Shown piece after piece: positions 30,186 to 40,013 of a stretch of 64,000 nucleotides of DNA. The notes beneath the pieces were generated by a model, which saw only the letters and a list, made by a program, of their open reading frames with translations, ran no database searches and was not told the origin of the DNA. Positions within the stretch are counted from its first letter, which is position 1. Each line of letters starts with the position of its first letter. The translations under genes were made by a program, and so were the position numbers. Source of the DNA: JALOLG01 sp963722415 (lineage in GTDB: Bacteria; Actinomycetota; Acidimicrobiia; Acidimicrobiales; Ilumatobacteraceae); NCBI GenBank assembly GCA_963722415.1, contig CAVRNI010000057.1, positions 310,001 through 374,000 of the forward strand, written 5' to 3'.

Positions 30186-31199
30186 CGCGTGACGGATGCC
30201 AGCGCGACGACGCGTCGACGCCACGTCGACGGCCGACGACCGGTTCCGCGGCGGCTGGCGGATCGTCGCCCGCAAGGAGTTCGCCGACCACGTCCGTTCG
30301 GTGCGGTTCGTGATCCTCGCTCGTCCTCGTGTCGCTGCGCCGGGCTGGCCGCCGTGCACTCGGCGAGCGGGCCGATCCGCGACGCCGCCGACTCGGCGAC
30401 CCAGACGCCGTCGATCTTCCTCTACCTGTTCACCCTGTCGCCCGAGCGCGTGCCCGGCGTTCCACGAGTTCCTCGGCATCCTCGGGCCCGCTGCTCGGCA
30501 TCGCCTTCGGGTTCGACGCGATCAACGGCGAGCGCGCCCAGGGCACGCTGCCGCGGCTCGTCGCCCAGCCGATCCACCGCGACGAGATCATCAACGGCAA
30601 GTTCGTCGCCGGCATCGGCGCCATCGCCCTCACCCTCGGCTGCGTCATCGCCATCGTCGGCGGCGTACGGCGCGCTGCGCCTCGGCGTCGGCCCGACGGG
30701 CGGCGACCTGGTGCGGATCATCGCCTTCTACGTCGTCGCCGTCGTGTACATCGCGCTGTGGCTGGCGCTGGCGCTGCTGCTGTCGGTCGTCTGCCGGCGG
30801 GCCGCGACGGCGGCGCTCGCGGCGATCGCCATCTGGCTCGTGCTCACGCTCTTCGCCGGGCTGATCGCCGGGATCGTCGCCGACTCGGCCCACGAGCGTG
30901 CCCGCCGACGCGACGACCGAGGAGGTGCTCGACAACGCCCGCCTCGAGCTGCACGTGCGGCGGCTGTCGCCGGACCAGCTCTACAAGGAGGCGACCGGCG
31001 TGCTGCTCAACCCGTCCCGCCAGATCGACCGGGATCCTCGTGCGTCGACGCAGGGCGACCTCGCCCTGCCGACCACGTCTGCCGCTCGACCAGAGCCTGC
31101 TGCTCGCCTGGTGGCAGCTGGTCAGCCTCGTCGCCGGCACGGTCGTGCTGTTCGCCGGCGCGTACGTCGACGTTCATGCGCCAAGAGGTCCGAGCGTGA
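30182..31199 (+). CDS. ABC-2 type permease, NosY-like (frame-disrupted)
   Basis: Membrane component of the preceding ATPase, about 335 residues. The N-terminal segment GGWRIVARKEFADHVRSVRF precedes the first TM helix. A conserved loop FGFDAINGERAQGTLPRLVA with PIHRDEIINGKFVAGIGAIA is typical of NosY-like ABC-2 permeases. Further TM segments are IIAFYVVAVVYIALWLALAL and ALAAIAIWLVLTLFAGLIAG, and a final helix is WWQLVSLVAGTVVLFAGAYV. About six single-base breaks occur. The stop is at 31199, 10 bases from the convergent HtrA stop. The transported substrate is unknown. Confidence 0.8.
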
Positions 31200-31209
31200 G
31201 CAGTCCGGA

Positions 31210-32440
31210 TCACGCGTCGCGGGTCCTGACCGTCACGGTGATGTCGAGCGTGTCGGCGCCACGCCTGATCGTCAGGTCGAGGTCGTGGTCGGCGCCGGTC
31301 TCGGTGATGGCGCTTCGTCAGGTCGTCGGCACTCTCGATCTCGGTGCCGGCGGCAGCCGTGATCACGTCACCACGTCGCAGCCCGGCTTCTCCGCCGGCG
31401 ATCCGGCGGTGACGTCGGCGATGAGGATGCCGTGATCGACCTCGAGCCCGAGCATCTGCGCCAGCTCGGTGTCGACGACACGGGTCTGCACGCCGATGAA
31501 CGGGCGCTGGATCCGCTGGCCGGCCTGCAGCTGCTCGAGGATCGGCTGGGCGCCGCTCATCCCGATCGCAAAGCCGATGTTCTGGGCTTGCGTCGCACCG
31601 GCTGAGTTGACGCCGATGACCGCACCGTCGAGCGTCAGCAGCGGTCCTCCCGAGTTCCCGGATTGATCGTGGCGTCGGTCTGGATCAGGTGGTCGAGGTG
31701 CTCCCCGTTGTCGGTGTCGATCGAACGGTCGAGCGCCGACACGATCCCGGTCGTCGCTGTCGGCCCGCCCGGCAACGCCAACGCATTGCCGATCGCGACG
31801 ACCGGCTCGCCGACCGCGAGTTGGTCCGAATCGCCGAGCTGCAACGTGTGCAAGCCGGTGCGGTCGACCTTCACGACGGCCAGGTCGTCGGTGGTGTCGG
31901 TGCCCAGAACTGTGCCGTCGACCGTCTGCCCGTCGTCGAACGTGACCTTCACGTCGGTCGCGCCGGCGACGACGTGGGCGTTGGTCGCGATCAGGCCGTC
32001 GGCGTCGATGACGAAGCCGGTGCCCGCACCCTCGACGGTCGTGGTCTGGAAGATGTCACGCGGGTCGATCACAGTCGTGCGGATCGAGACCACACCGTCG
32101 CGACGTCGGCGACGAGTTGACTGACGTCGACGACGTCACCGGTGGCGCTCAGTTCATGGACCGACTCGCCGCCTTCCGAACCGGGGAGGTCGGCGGCCGC
32201 GGCGGTGCTACCGGCCGACGATCCGTTGTCGTCGCCGGCGTCGACCAGGGCCACGGCCGACGCCGCGACCGCGCTGGCGGTGAGGACACCGGCGAGGAAC
32301 CACACGGTCCGCCGCCGAGGCTTGGGAGGTGGTGGCGGGTCTGCCGACTCGGCCGGTGGGATGGATGGTGTGCTCGGTGGGGAGACCGGCGGATCGAGCG
32401 TGCGCGCCGGTTCGGGGCGGTGAGGGGTGAGTGTGGTCAT
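31210..32440 (-). CDS. htrA: HtrA/DegP-type membrane-anchored serine protease with PDZ domain (frame-disrupted)
   Basis: Protein of about 410 residues. A Pro-rich cytoplasmic N-terminus (residues 1-45) is followed by one TM helix (TVWFLAGVLTASAVAASAVA) and the protease domain. The triad is visible: His in GLIATNAHVVAGATDV, Asp in TTDDLAVVKVDRTG, and Ser in the NPGNSGG motif, which is interrupted by a missing base near 31655. The PDZ domain follows (PFIGVQTRVVDTELAQMLGL, then GILIADVTAGSPAEKAG). Other breaks lie near 31360-31400 and 32095. It is divergent from an OmpR-type two-component pair, 119 bases apart, and probably acts in envelope protein quality control. Confidence 0.85.
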
Positions 32441-32559
32441 GGCCTCGACGGTATGAATCGGCGGGACAGCGGGGGGTTCGCCACTGGTGATCGCCGGGTG
32501 AGGATCCCTCGCCGCTGCGGCTGGTCGAAGTGCCCCAGGCAGTCGTAGCGTTGCCCGCC

Positions 32560-33273
32560 ATGGCCGCGACCATCCTGGTGGTCGAAGACGACGAGCTGAT
32601 CTCCTCGAGCCTTGCTCGGGCGTTGTCGTCGCAGGGCTACGAGGTCGACATCGCCCCGACCGTCGCGGCAGCACTGGAACACGTGTCGCGCGAGCAGACC
32701 GACCTGGTCCTCCTCGACCTCGGCCTGCCCGACGGCGACGGCACCGAGGTGTGCGCAGTCGTCGTGCGCGACCATCCGACCGTGCCGGTGGTCGTGCTCA
32801 CCGCCCGCCGGGAGGAGATCGACGTCGTGCTCGGGCTCGAGGCCGGTGCCGTCGACTACGTGGTGAAGCCGTTCCGCCTGGCGGAGCTGCTCGCCCGCAT
32901 CGCGACCCACCTGCGCTACGCGGCACACGTCGACACACGGCGTCCGGATGCGCCGGCACGGAGCGTGGTCGGCGATCTCGTCGTCGACCGGGGATCGTGG
33001 TGGGTGATGATCGGCGATGTCGAGGTCGCCCTGCGCCCCCGCGAGTTCGACCTGCTCGCCCGCCTGGCCCATGACGCCGGCCAGGTGGTCACCCGCGAGC
33101 AGTTGATCGACGACGTGTGGGACGAGAACTGGTGGGGATCGACGAAGACCGTCGATGTCCACGTCAACGCCCTGCGTCGCAAGCTCGGCGAGAAGGCGGG
33201 TGAACCGAGCCGCATCGTCACGCTGCGCAATGTCGGCTACCGGTTGGAACCGGGGCCGGTGGATCAGCGGTGA
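32560..33273 (+). CDS. OmpR-family response regulator
   Basis: Protein of 237 residues. The receiver domain starts ILVVEDDELISSSLARALSS with the acidic pair, has phosphoacceptor Asp in TDLVLLDLGLPDGDG (about 52), Thr in PVVVLTARREE, and Lys in VDYVVKPFRLAELLARI. The C-terminal winged helix has LRPREFDLLARLAHDAGQVV and TKTVDVHVNALRRKLGEKAG. ATG 32560 is preferred over 32530. The stop overlaps the kinase start (GTGA), so the pair is cotranslated. It is divergent from htrA, which it may control by analogy with envelope-stress systems (inference). Confidence 0.92.
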   Translation: MAATILVVEDDELISSSLARALSSQGYEVDIAPTVAAALEHVSREQTDLVLLDLGLPDGDGTEVCAVVVRDHPTVPVVVLTARREEIDVVLGLEAGAVDYVVKPFRLAELLARIATHLRYAAHVDTRRPDAPARSVVGDLVVDRGSWWVMIGDVEVALRPREFDLLARLAHDAGQVVTREQLIDDVWDENWWGSTKTVDVHVNALRRKLGEKAGEPSRIVTLRNVGYRLEPGPVDQR

Positions 33274-34612
33274 GGCGTCGGATCCTCGCGACGATCGTGA
33301 TCGTCACCACGATCGCGGTCACGGCGGTGTTCATCCCTGCCGCGCTCGCGATCCGCGGCCGGATCCAGCGCGGTGATCTCCTCGAGCTCCAGCGCGAGGC
33401 CGCGGTGGTCGCCAACGAGGTGGCGCCGACCGGGCCGATCGACATGGACGCACTCGCGGAACGGATCGACAGCGCCCACAACCTGGCGTTGTACGACGAG
33501 CTCGGCCGGTTGGTGTCAGGTACTGGCCCCGCCATTGCCGACCGGCCAGTCGTGCTCGCCCTCCAGGGTTCGTTCGCCGAGGGCTACGTCGGCGACGAGC
33601 TCGTGGCCGCCGTTCCGGTGCGCGCCGGTCCGTTCGGGATCGAGCTCGCCGTTCGCATCGGCGAGCCGCGGAGCGAGAGTCGCGCCCTCGTCAACCGCGC
33701 GCTCGCCCGACTGGCGGCGGCGGCACTCGCCATCGTCGCCGTCGCGGCCGTCGTCGGATGGCTGCTGGCGCGACGGCTCAGTCGACCGATCGAACAGCTG
33801 CAGCAGGTGGCGAGCGCGCTCGGCGAGGGCCGCCTGGACGGCCCTGGCCCCGCAGACCGGCATCGCCGAGTTCGACGAGCTCGCCGTGACGCTCGACGAT
33901 TCACGGGCTAAGATCAAGGAGTTGCTGGCGCGCGAGCGTGCCTTCTCCTCGCACGTCTCGCACCAACTGCGCACGCCGGTGGCGGCGATGCGGGTCGCGA
34001 TCGAGACCGAGCTGACCGCCCCGCGCCCGACACCTCGGCGGTGCTCCACGAGAGCATCGGGGCACTCGACCGACTCGAGTCGACGATCACGAGTCTGCTC
34101 GAACTCGCGCGCCACGACGTCGGGACGGCGATCGTCGGTCGACCTGCACGCCCGGGCGCAGGCCGGCGGCGAGCGCTGGGAGCCGATCTTCGCCCGCACG
34201 CAATCGCGCGCTCCGTGTCAGCGGATCACCGGCCGGCGCGCTGGTCGTGCCGGCGGCGGTCGACCACATCGTCGACGTCCTCGTCGACAACGCACTCCAA
34301 CACGGTCGCGGCACGGTCGAGATCCTCGTCGCCCGTGACGACTCGCGGTCGCGTCTCGAGATCCGCGACGAGGGTGCGATCGACGAGGACGCCGACCCGT
34401 TCTCGGAGCGGCGCACCGACTCCGGTCACGGCATCGGGCTGCGTCTGGCGCGCACGATCGCCGAGTCGGAGGGCGGAGCGCTGGACCTCGGATGCCGGGC
34501 CCCCACGACGTTCAAGGTCACGTTCCCGGCCAGAGACATCGAGCTGAAGCCGCCGGTCTCGTCACCGAGCCCAGACTCATCGGGCCCACGATCATCGAGC
34601 AACGACGAGTAG
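33270..34612 (+). CDS. Sensor histidine kinase (frame-disrupted)
   Basis: Membrane kinase of about 445 residues. TM1 is ILATIVIVTTIAVTAVFIPA, the extracytoplasmic region covers about residues 30-145, and TM2 is ALAIVAVAAVVGWLLARRLS followed by HAMP. The H-box is FSSHVSHQLRTPVAAMR, N-box is HIVDVLVDNALQHGRG and G-box is SGHGIGLRLARTIAE. Breaks lie near 33840, 34028, 34138 and 34215; all domains continue across them in other frames. GTG 33270 overlaps the regulator stop. The 3' end overlaps the convergent EamA gene by about 20 bases. Confidence 0.87.
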
Positions 34613-35417
34613 CACCAGCCCGGCGACCACCACGCCGGCCGCGATCAGGCGACGGTGGGCGCTGCCCTCGTCGAGGTACTTCCAGCCGATGAACGCGGCC
34701 ACCAGCACGCTCGACTCCCGCAGGGCCGCGACGTAGCCGACCGGGGCGCGCCGTACGGCGATCATCACCAGTCCGTAGGCGGCGAGACTCACCGCGCCGG
34801 TGAGGAGGTACATCCGCCAACTCCCCGGCAGCGACCGCTTCAACGACGGGCCCTTTCCTGCCGCCACGCCGTAGATGCTCACCATCACGGCACACGAAAC
34901 GAACACCGCGAACACGTACGTGTTGCCACCGACGTCGCGGGCGGCGTGGCTGTCGACGGTGGTGTAGATGCCGATCATCGCCGCCACCACGAGCGCGGTG
35001 AGCACCTGTGCCAACTCGGCACCGATCGACAACAGCACCATCCCGACGGTGACGGTGGCGATCGCGACCACACCGAGCACGCTGAGCTCGTCGTCGAGCA
35101 GCACGATGCCGCCGATACCGGCGAGCAACGCTCCTCCGCCGCGCGCGATCGGGGTAGGCGAGCGAGAAGTCGCCCCGGTCGTACGCGCTGGCGAGGGCGA
35201 CGATGTAGGGGACGTGCACAACGCCCGTGATCGCCGCCCACATCCATGCCTCGGCCGGCAGGTCGCGGGTGATCGCGATCGCGATGCCGCCGAAGATCCC
35301 GGCGACCGCGAACTGGCCCCACAGCGCGGGGAACCGGTCGACACTTTGCTTGGCGACAAGGTTCCAGCCCGCGTGCAGGCCCGCCGACGCCAGCGCGAGG
35401 ACCGTGGCGACGAGCAC
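34592..35417 (-). CDS. EamA/DMT-family transporter (frame-disrupted once)
   Basis: Ten-TM drug/metabolite transporter of about 275 residues. The first EamA repeat begins LVATVLALASAGLHAGWNL and includes VVHVPYIVALASAYDRGDFS; after one extra base near 35150 it continues as ARGGGALLAGIGGIVLLDDE. The second repeat includes SWRMYLLTGAVSLAAYGLVM and ESSVLVAAFIGWKYLDEG, ending with the last helix LIAAGVVVAGLVLLV. Start ATG 35417 is six bases after the sulfatase stop, so it is the last gene of the racemase-sulfatase operon and could export or import its substrate. Confidence 0.85.
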
Positions 35418-35423
35418 GAGCGG

Positions 35424-36890
35424 CTATTGGCCCCAGGCGGCCGGCAGCGGTGGCCAGCGACCGATCCCGCCGTTCTCGTTCAACATGTCGGCGAGGATCC
35501 GGTCGGCATGCCGCGATCGCCATGTCAGCATCGCCTGCGCGAGTGGCAGCACCGTCGCCGGGTCTTCGATCCCCGTCCGCCATGTCGGATCGGCGGCGAG
35601 GTCGAAGCACAGCCACGTGCCGTCGCCGAACTGCACGTACGACGTCTCGGCGTCGCGGCGCACCGCGAGGTGACAGCGCTCGAGCCGCCGATCCCACGGC
35701 CACTCGTTGCGGCATCGTCCCGATCAGCTGGTCGCGCCAGTCGAACTCCCAGTGCGCGGCGTCCCGCCACCGCGGCGGGTGCTTCACCGAGAAGGAACGG
35801 AGTCAGCGGGCAGGCCGTCGCACTGCGCCGGCACCGGCACGCCCATCGCGTCGCACACGGTCGGCATCACGTCGACGTTCTCCGTGAACGCGTCGACGAC
35901 CGTGCCGTGCGCGTCGACGTGGTGCGGATCGCGGACGATGCCGACGATGTGGTAGCTCTGCTCCCAGTAGCCGAGCTTCTCGCGGCAGGCCGTGATCGCC
36001 GAGCATCTCGCCGTGATCCGACGTGACGATGATCATCGTGTCGTCCCACATGCCGAGCTCGCGAAGCGTGTCCCAGACCCGGCCGAGCTGATCGTCGACC
36101 TCGCTGATCATCCCGTAGTACTGCGCTCGCATGTGGCGAATCCCCGCCTCGTCGGCCGGTGCCGCCGTCCGCGGATCGTCGAGCACCATGTCGTGCATGC
36201 GGTGGCGCTGCGAGGCGGGAGCGATCGGCAACGTCACGTCGGCCGGGTCGTACGCGGCGGACCACTGCCCGGCGGCCGAGTACGGAGGATGGGGTCGCAG
36301 GTAGCTGAGGTGCGCGAACCACGGCGCCTCCTGGTGACGCAGCCACTCGATCGCGTGATCGGTGAGGAACGCCGACACGCTGTGCTCGGCCGGGCGCTCG
36401 TGCTCGGTCGCCAGCAGGTTCATCGCGCCCGGCGCCGTGTCGTAGCCGAGCGCGGCCAGCCAATCGACCCATGGCCCGTGGTCGTCGGGGATGTCGAGCA
36501 CTGCGTCGAAGCCGGGCAGGATGCCGTTGTACGTCGACAGTCGTGGATCGTCGGGACCGCTCGGCGAGACGCGGATCGAGCGACTGGTCGGTGTAGCCGA
36601 ACAGCACCGGTTCGTAGCCGGTCCGCCGGGCGGCGAGCGCGATCGTGTCGAACCGGGCGTCGAGTGGCGTGCCGTTGGCGACGACCCGATGGTTCATCTG
36701 GTACATGCCCGTGTAGAGGCTGGCCCGACCCGGCCCGCACGGGCGCCGCCTGGCTGTAGTGGTGCGGCAACCGCACCCCGGCACGCGCGAGCGCGTCGAG
36801 GTTCGGCGTGCGCACGAGCGGGTGTCCGGCGGCGGACAGGCAGTCGCCGCGGAACTGGTCGAGCGTGACGAGCAGGACGTTGACCGTCAT
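35424..36890 (-). CDS. Sulfatase, Cys-type formylglycine-dependent (frame-disrupted)
   Basis: Arylsulfatase-superfamily protein of about 489 residues. The N-terminus VNVLLVTLDQFRGDCLSAAG has the metal-binding Asp. The formylglycine site reads APCGPGRASLYTG (CxPxR) once an extra base near 36733 is bridged. Downstream are PWFAHLSYLRPHPPY, the metal site MIIVTSDHGEMLGDHG and a C-terminal helix ending LPAAWGQ. Further breaks lie near 36570, 35995, 35800 and 35690. ATG 36890 overlaps the racemase stop (ATGA). The active form needs a formylglycine-generating enzyme, not seen here. Its context with a benzoate pathway suggests an aromatic sulfate ester, which is inference. Confidence 0.85.
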
Positions 36891-37535
36891 CGCACGAGCG
36901 CCAGTGCGGCTTCGACGGCGGCGATCGGTGACGACCGCACCCGTTCGGGTTCGGCGACAAGGGCCGCCGCCGGCGCCATCGTCGCCTGCGCCAGCACGAC
37001 ACAGTCGTACGACGCGTCGATGTCGTCGACGTGAGCGGCGATGAAGCGGTGGTAGCCGTCGAGGTCGCCACGTTCGAACAGCGGCCAGGCGTCGAAGCAC
37101 GGCAACGACTCGATCTCGACGTCGGCGCCCGCCGACGCCGATTCCTCACGCAGCAGCGACAGCGTCGGTTCGATCGTGCTCTCGACGGCGGCGACGACCG
37201 CGATGCGGCGCGCGTCGCGCACCGCGCTGGCCGCCATCGGTCGGTCGATCCGCAGGACGGGCGGGTGGGTGGGCGCCGGCGGGCGTTCGGCCAGTCCGCT
37301 GATCGTCGAGCACGTGCACACGATGACATCGGCCCCCTGTCGTTCGAGGTCGGCGATCGACTGGGCGATGCCCTCCTCGATCGCCGGATCGGTGAGCCCG
37401 TGGCGCCGCGCCGAGTCGAGCAGATCGGCCCGCACGTCGTGCACGGTGTCGGCGGTCGGGCGCGCGTTCACTCACGAGCCGGTCGAACGTGGCGACGTGC
37501 ACGTCCGCGGTGTGCAGGAACCCGATCGTCGTCAT
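36887..37535 (-). CDS. Asp/Glu (hydantoin) racemase-family protein
   Basis: Protein of about 216 residues. The N-terminus MTTIGFLHTADVHVATFDRL is joined across a break near 37470 to VHDVRADLLDSARRHG. The first catalytic Cys is in GADVIVCTCSTISGLAE. The second Cys position of classical racemases is occupied by YDCVVLAQATMAPA, where Cys precedes the usual site by several residues, so the reaction may differ. The middle segment RIAVVAAVESTIEPTLSLL is typical of the fold. It overlaps the sulfatase by four bases and lies 28 bases after the alpha/beta hydrolase, within one operon. Confidence 0.75.
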
Positions 37536-37563
37536 CGGGGTCACGCTACGCCGCGGCAACCGC

Positions 37564-38341
37564 TCAGCGACCGACTACGAGCCGGCGAATGGCGGCCACG
37601 ACCTCGGCGCCCGCGTGCTGATGCGGGGCGTGGCCCGCGCCGGCGATCACGAGACGCTCGAAGGGTCCGGCGACGCCGCGTTCGATCGCGTCGACCTGGG
37701 CCAGCGTGCCGTACTGATCGTGATCGCCCTGGACGACGAGCACGGGCGAGGTGATCGCCGGCAGGTAGGCCTCGATGTTCCACGTTCGGAACTCCGGGTG
37801 TCAGCCAGATGTCGTTCCATCCCCGAAACGTGGCGTCGACATCGTCGTGGTGGCGACCGAGGCGCGTGCGCAGGTCACCGTCGCGGTACGCGATGCGAGC
37901 CGCCTCGATCGCCTCGACCCCGACGTCCTCGACGAACACATGCGGCGCGATGAGCACGAGGCCGGACACTGGGTGACCGCTCCCGGCATGGATGATCGCG
38001 ATCGAGGCGCCGTCGCTGTGGCCGACGAGGAGCGGACGCTCGAGGCCGAGCTCGGCGAGCAACGGTGGGAGCACGATCAGCGCCTCGTCGTGCATGTACG
38101 TCACCGCCCTTGGTTCGGCCGCCGGGGCCGATCGGCCGTAGCCGTGGCGCGAGTACGCCATCGTCGTCACGTCACCGAGCGCGGTCCGCACGTCGTCGAC
38201 GAACCCCTTCCACAGGTCGAGGGACCCGAGCCCTTCGTGCAGGAAGACGACCGGTGGACCCGCCTCGCGTGATCCCTCGTGGACTCGGACGTGCAGCCGA
38301 CCGTGTCCAGATCCGCCGACGTCGACGAACGAATCGCTCAC
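37564..38341 (-). CDS. Alpha/beta-hydrolase in the box gene cluster
   Basis: Hydrolase of about 258 residues from GTG 38341 (VSDSFVDVGG). Motifs: VVFLHEGLGSLDLWKGFVDD (oxyanion HEGLG), TMAYSRHGYGRS and the nucleophile elbow PLLVGHSDGASIAII. A frame break near 37795 separates this from the C-terminus, where VLVVQGDHDQYG (Asp) and AGHAPHQHA (His) can be read. It starts 20 bases after the benzoate-CoA ligase stop, so it is in the operon. Box clusters often carry a lactonase or thioesterase-like hydrolase; this may fill that place. Confidence 0.8.
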
Positions 38342-38361
38342 GAATCGGTCACACGAATCGA

Positions 38362-39903
38362 CTACTGGGCGAGTTGGTCGCGCAGCTGGTAGCGCTGCAC
38401 CTTGCCGGTCGCCGTCTTCGGGAGCACGTCGGTGGCGACGATCCGCCGGGGGCGCTTGAACGCCGCCATCCGCTCCCGACAATGCGCCTCGAGCGCGACG
38501 GCGTCGATCGTCCGGCCCGACCGCGGCACGACGAAGGCCACCACGGTCTCCAACCCGTCGTCGTCACGGTCGCCGACGACCGCCGCTTCGAGGACGTCGG
38601 GGTGCTCGATCAGCACGCTCTCGACCTCGGCCGGCGACACCCAGATCCCGCCGGCCTTGATCATGTCGTTGTTGCGGCCGAGGAACGTGTAGTAGCCGTC
38701 GGCCGATCGCGTGTAGACGTCGCCGGTTCGGAGCCAGCCGTGGCTGAACGCCTCGGCGGTGGCCTCCGGCCGTTGCCAGTACCCGGTCGCGATCGACGCG
38801 CCGCGCACGTGCAGGTAGCCAGGTGTGTCGGGCTCGGCCACCTCCTCGCCGTGATCGTCGAGGAGCTCGATGTCGTACCCCTCGACGGGTGTCCCACTCG
38901 TACCGGGACGTTCGTGGCCAGGCCGGTTCGACACGAAGATGTGCAGCGCCTCGGTGGTGCCGATGCCGTCGAGCACCGGGCGTCCGGTGCGCTCGGCGAA
39001 GCGCCGGTGGAGGTCGGCCGGCAGCGCCTCACCTGCCGTGGCCGTGGCCCGCACCGATGCGAACGCCTCGGCTGGCACATCGGCGTCGAGCATCGCGGCG
39101 ACGAACCCGGGAGCGGCGAAGAACAACGTCGGCTGCTCGCTCTGCAACAACGCCATCACCCCCGCTGGTGTCGGGGGATCGGGATTCAGGATCGCGGTCG
39201 CACCCACGGCGAGCGGGAACGTCAACGAGTTGCCGAGCCCGTAGGCGAAGAACAACTTGGCGACCGAGAGCGTGCGGTCGTCGGCGCCGATGTCGAGCAC
39301 CGACCGGGCGTAGGTCTTCGCCGTGTGCTCGGGATTGCCGTGGCGGTGCATCACGCCCTTCGGCAGGCCGGTCGTGCCCGACGAGTACAGCCAGAATCCG
39401 TTGCTGTCGCGAGCGGTGGGCGCGACCTGGGCTTCGGACGTGTCCGCGAATTCCGTCGAGGGGTGGACGTCGACGCCCGCGATCGTGTCGGCCGCGTCGC
39501 CGATCACGACGACGTGCTCGATCGACGGTGCCACACCGACGATCGGCGCGGCGTGCGCCACGTCCGGACCCGAGACCACCATCGCCTTGGCACCCGCGTC
39601 GGCGGCGATCGCACCGAGGTCACCGCTGCGCAGCATCGTCGACAGCGGCACGGGCACCACGCCGGAACGCATCGCGCCGAGGAACCAGGCCGGGAACGCC
39701 GGCTCGTCGCGCACGACCATGACGACGCGGTCGCCCTCACCGATCCCGAGCGCCGCGAGTGCGTGCTGGACACGCCAGATCTCGGCGAGCAACGCCTCGT
39801 ACGTCAGCGACTCGCCCCGGCACCGGAACGCCACGCGGTCGCCACCGCCGGCGCCGACGTGCCGGTCGACGAGCCACTCAGCCGCGTTGTAGCGATCCCC
39901 CAC
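38362..39903 (-). CDS. bclA: Benzoate-CoA ligase family protein
   Basis: ANL-superfamily AMP-forming ligase of 514 residues; makes benzoyl-CoA from benzoate, CoA and ATP as the first step of the box pathway. Motifs: P-loop WLYSSGTTGLPKGVMHRHG, then LFFAYGLGNSLTFPLAVGAT typical of benzoate-CoA ligases, A5 LDGIGTTEALHIFVSNRPG, A7 YTRSADGYYTFLGRNNDMIK and A10 LPKTATGKVQRYQLR with catalytic Lys. GTG 39903 (VGDRYNAAEWLVDRH) matches the family N-terminus. The frame is intact. It lies 110 bases downstream of boxB. 2-aminobenzoate or hydroxybenzoate ligases are close relatives. Confidence 0.9.
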   Translation of the reverse strand: MGDRYNAAEWLVDRHVGAGGGDRVAFRCRGESLTYEALLAEIWRVQHALAALGIGEGDRVVMVVRDEPAFPAWFLGAMRSGVVPVPLSTMLRSGDLGAIAADAGAKAMVVSGPDVAHAAPIVGVAPSIEHVVVIGDAADTIAGVDVHPSTEFADTSEAQVAPTARDSNGFWLYSSGTTGLPKGVMHRHGNPEHTAKTYARSVLDIGADDRTLSVAKLFFAYGLGNSLTFPLAVGATAILNPDPPTPAGVMALLQSEQPTLFFAAPGFVAAMLDADVPAEAFASVRATATAGEALPADLHRRFAERTGRPVLDGIGTTEALHIFVSNRPGHERPGTSGTPVEGYDIELLDDHGEEVAEPDTPGYLHVRGASIATGYWQRPEATAEAFSHGWLRTGDVYTRSADGYYTFLGRNNDMIKAGGIWVSPAEVESVLIEHPDVLEAAVVGDRDDDGLETVVAFVVPRSGRTIDAVALEAHCRERMAAFKRPRRIVATDVLPKTATGKVQRYQLRDQLAQ

Positions 39904-40013
39904 GCAACCAACTCTTACAGACCCAACGGCTTCGGTACAGGCGCCGAGGACACGAGGCGCACGGCGAGGGAGCAGCCGAAGCGCAGCGGAGGCACAGCCC
40001 CGAGCTATCAAAC

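Noticed and set aside
39904..40013. Imperfect stem (GCTTCGG at 39929 with CCGAAGC at 39976) between boxB and the ligase gene
   Set aside because: Short arms with a 40-base gap in GC-rich DNA could arise by chance; there is no repeat elsewhere in the window.
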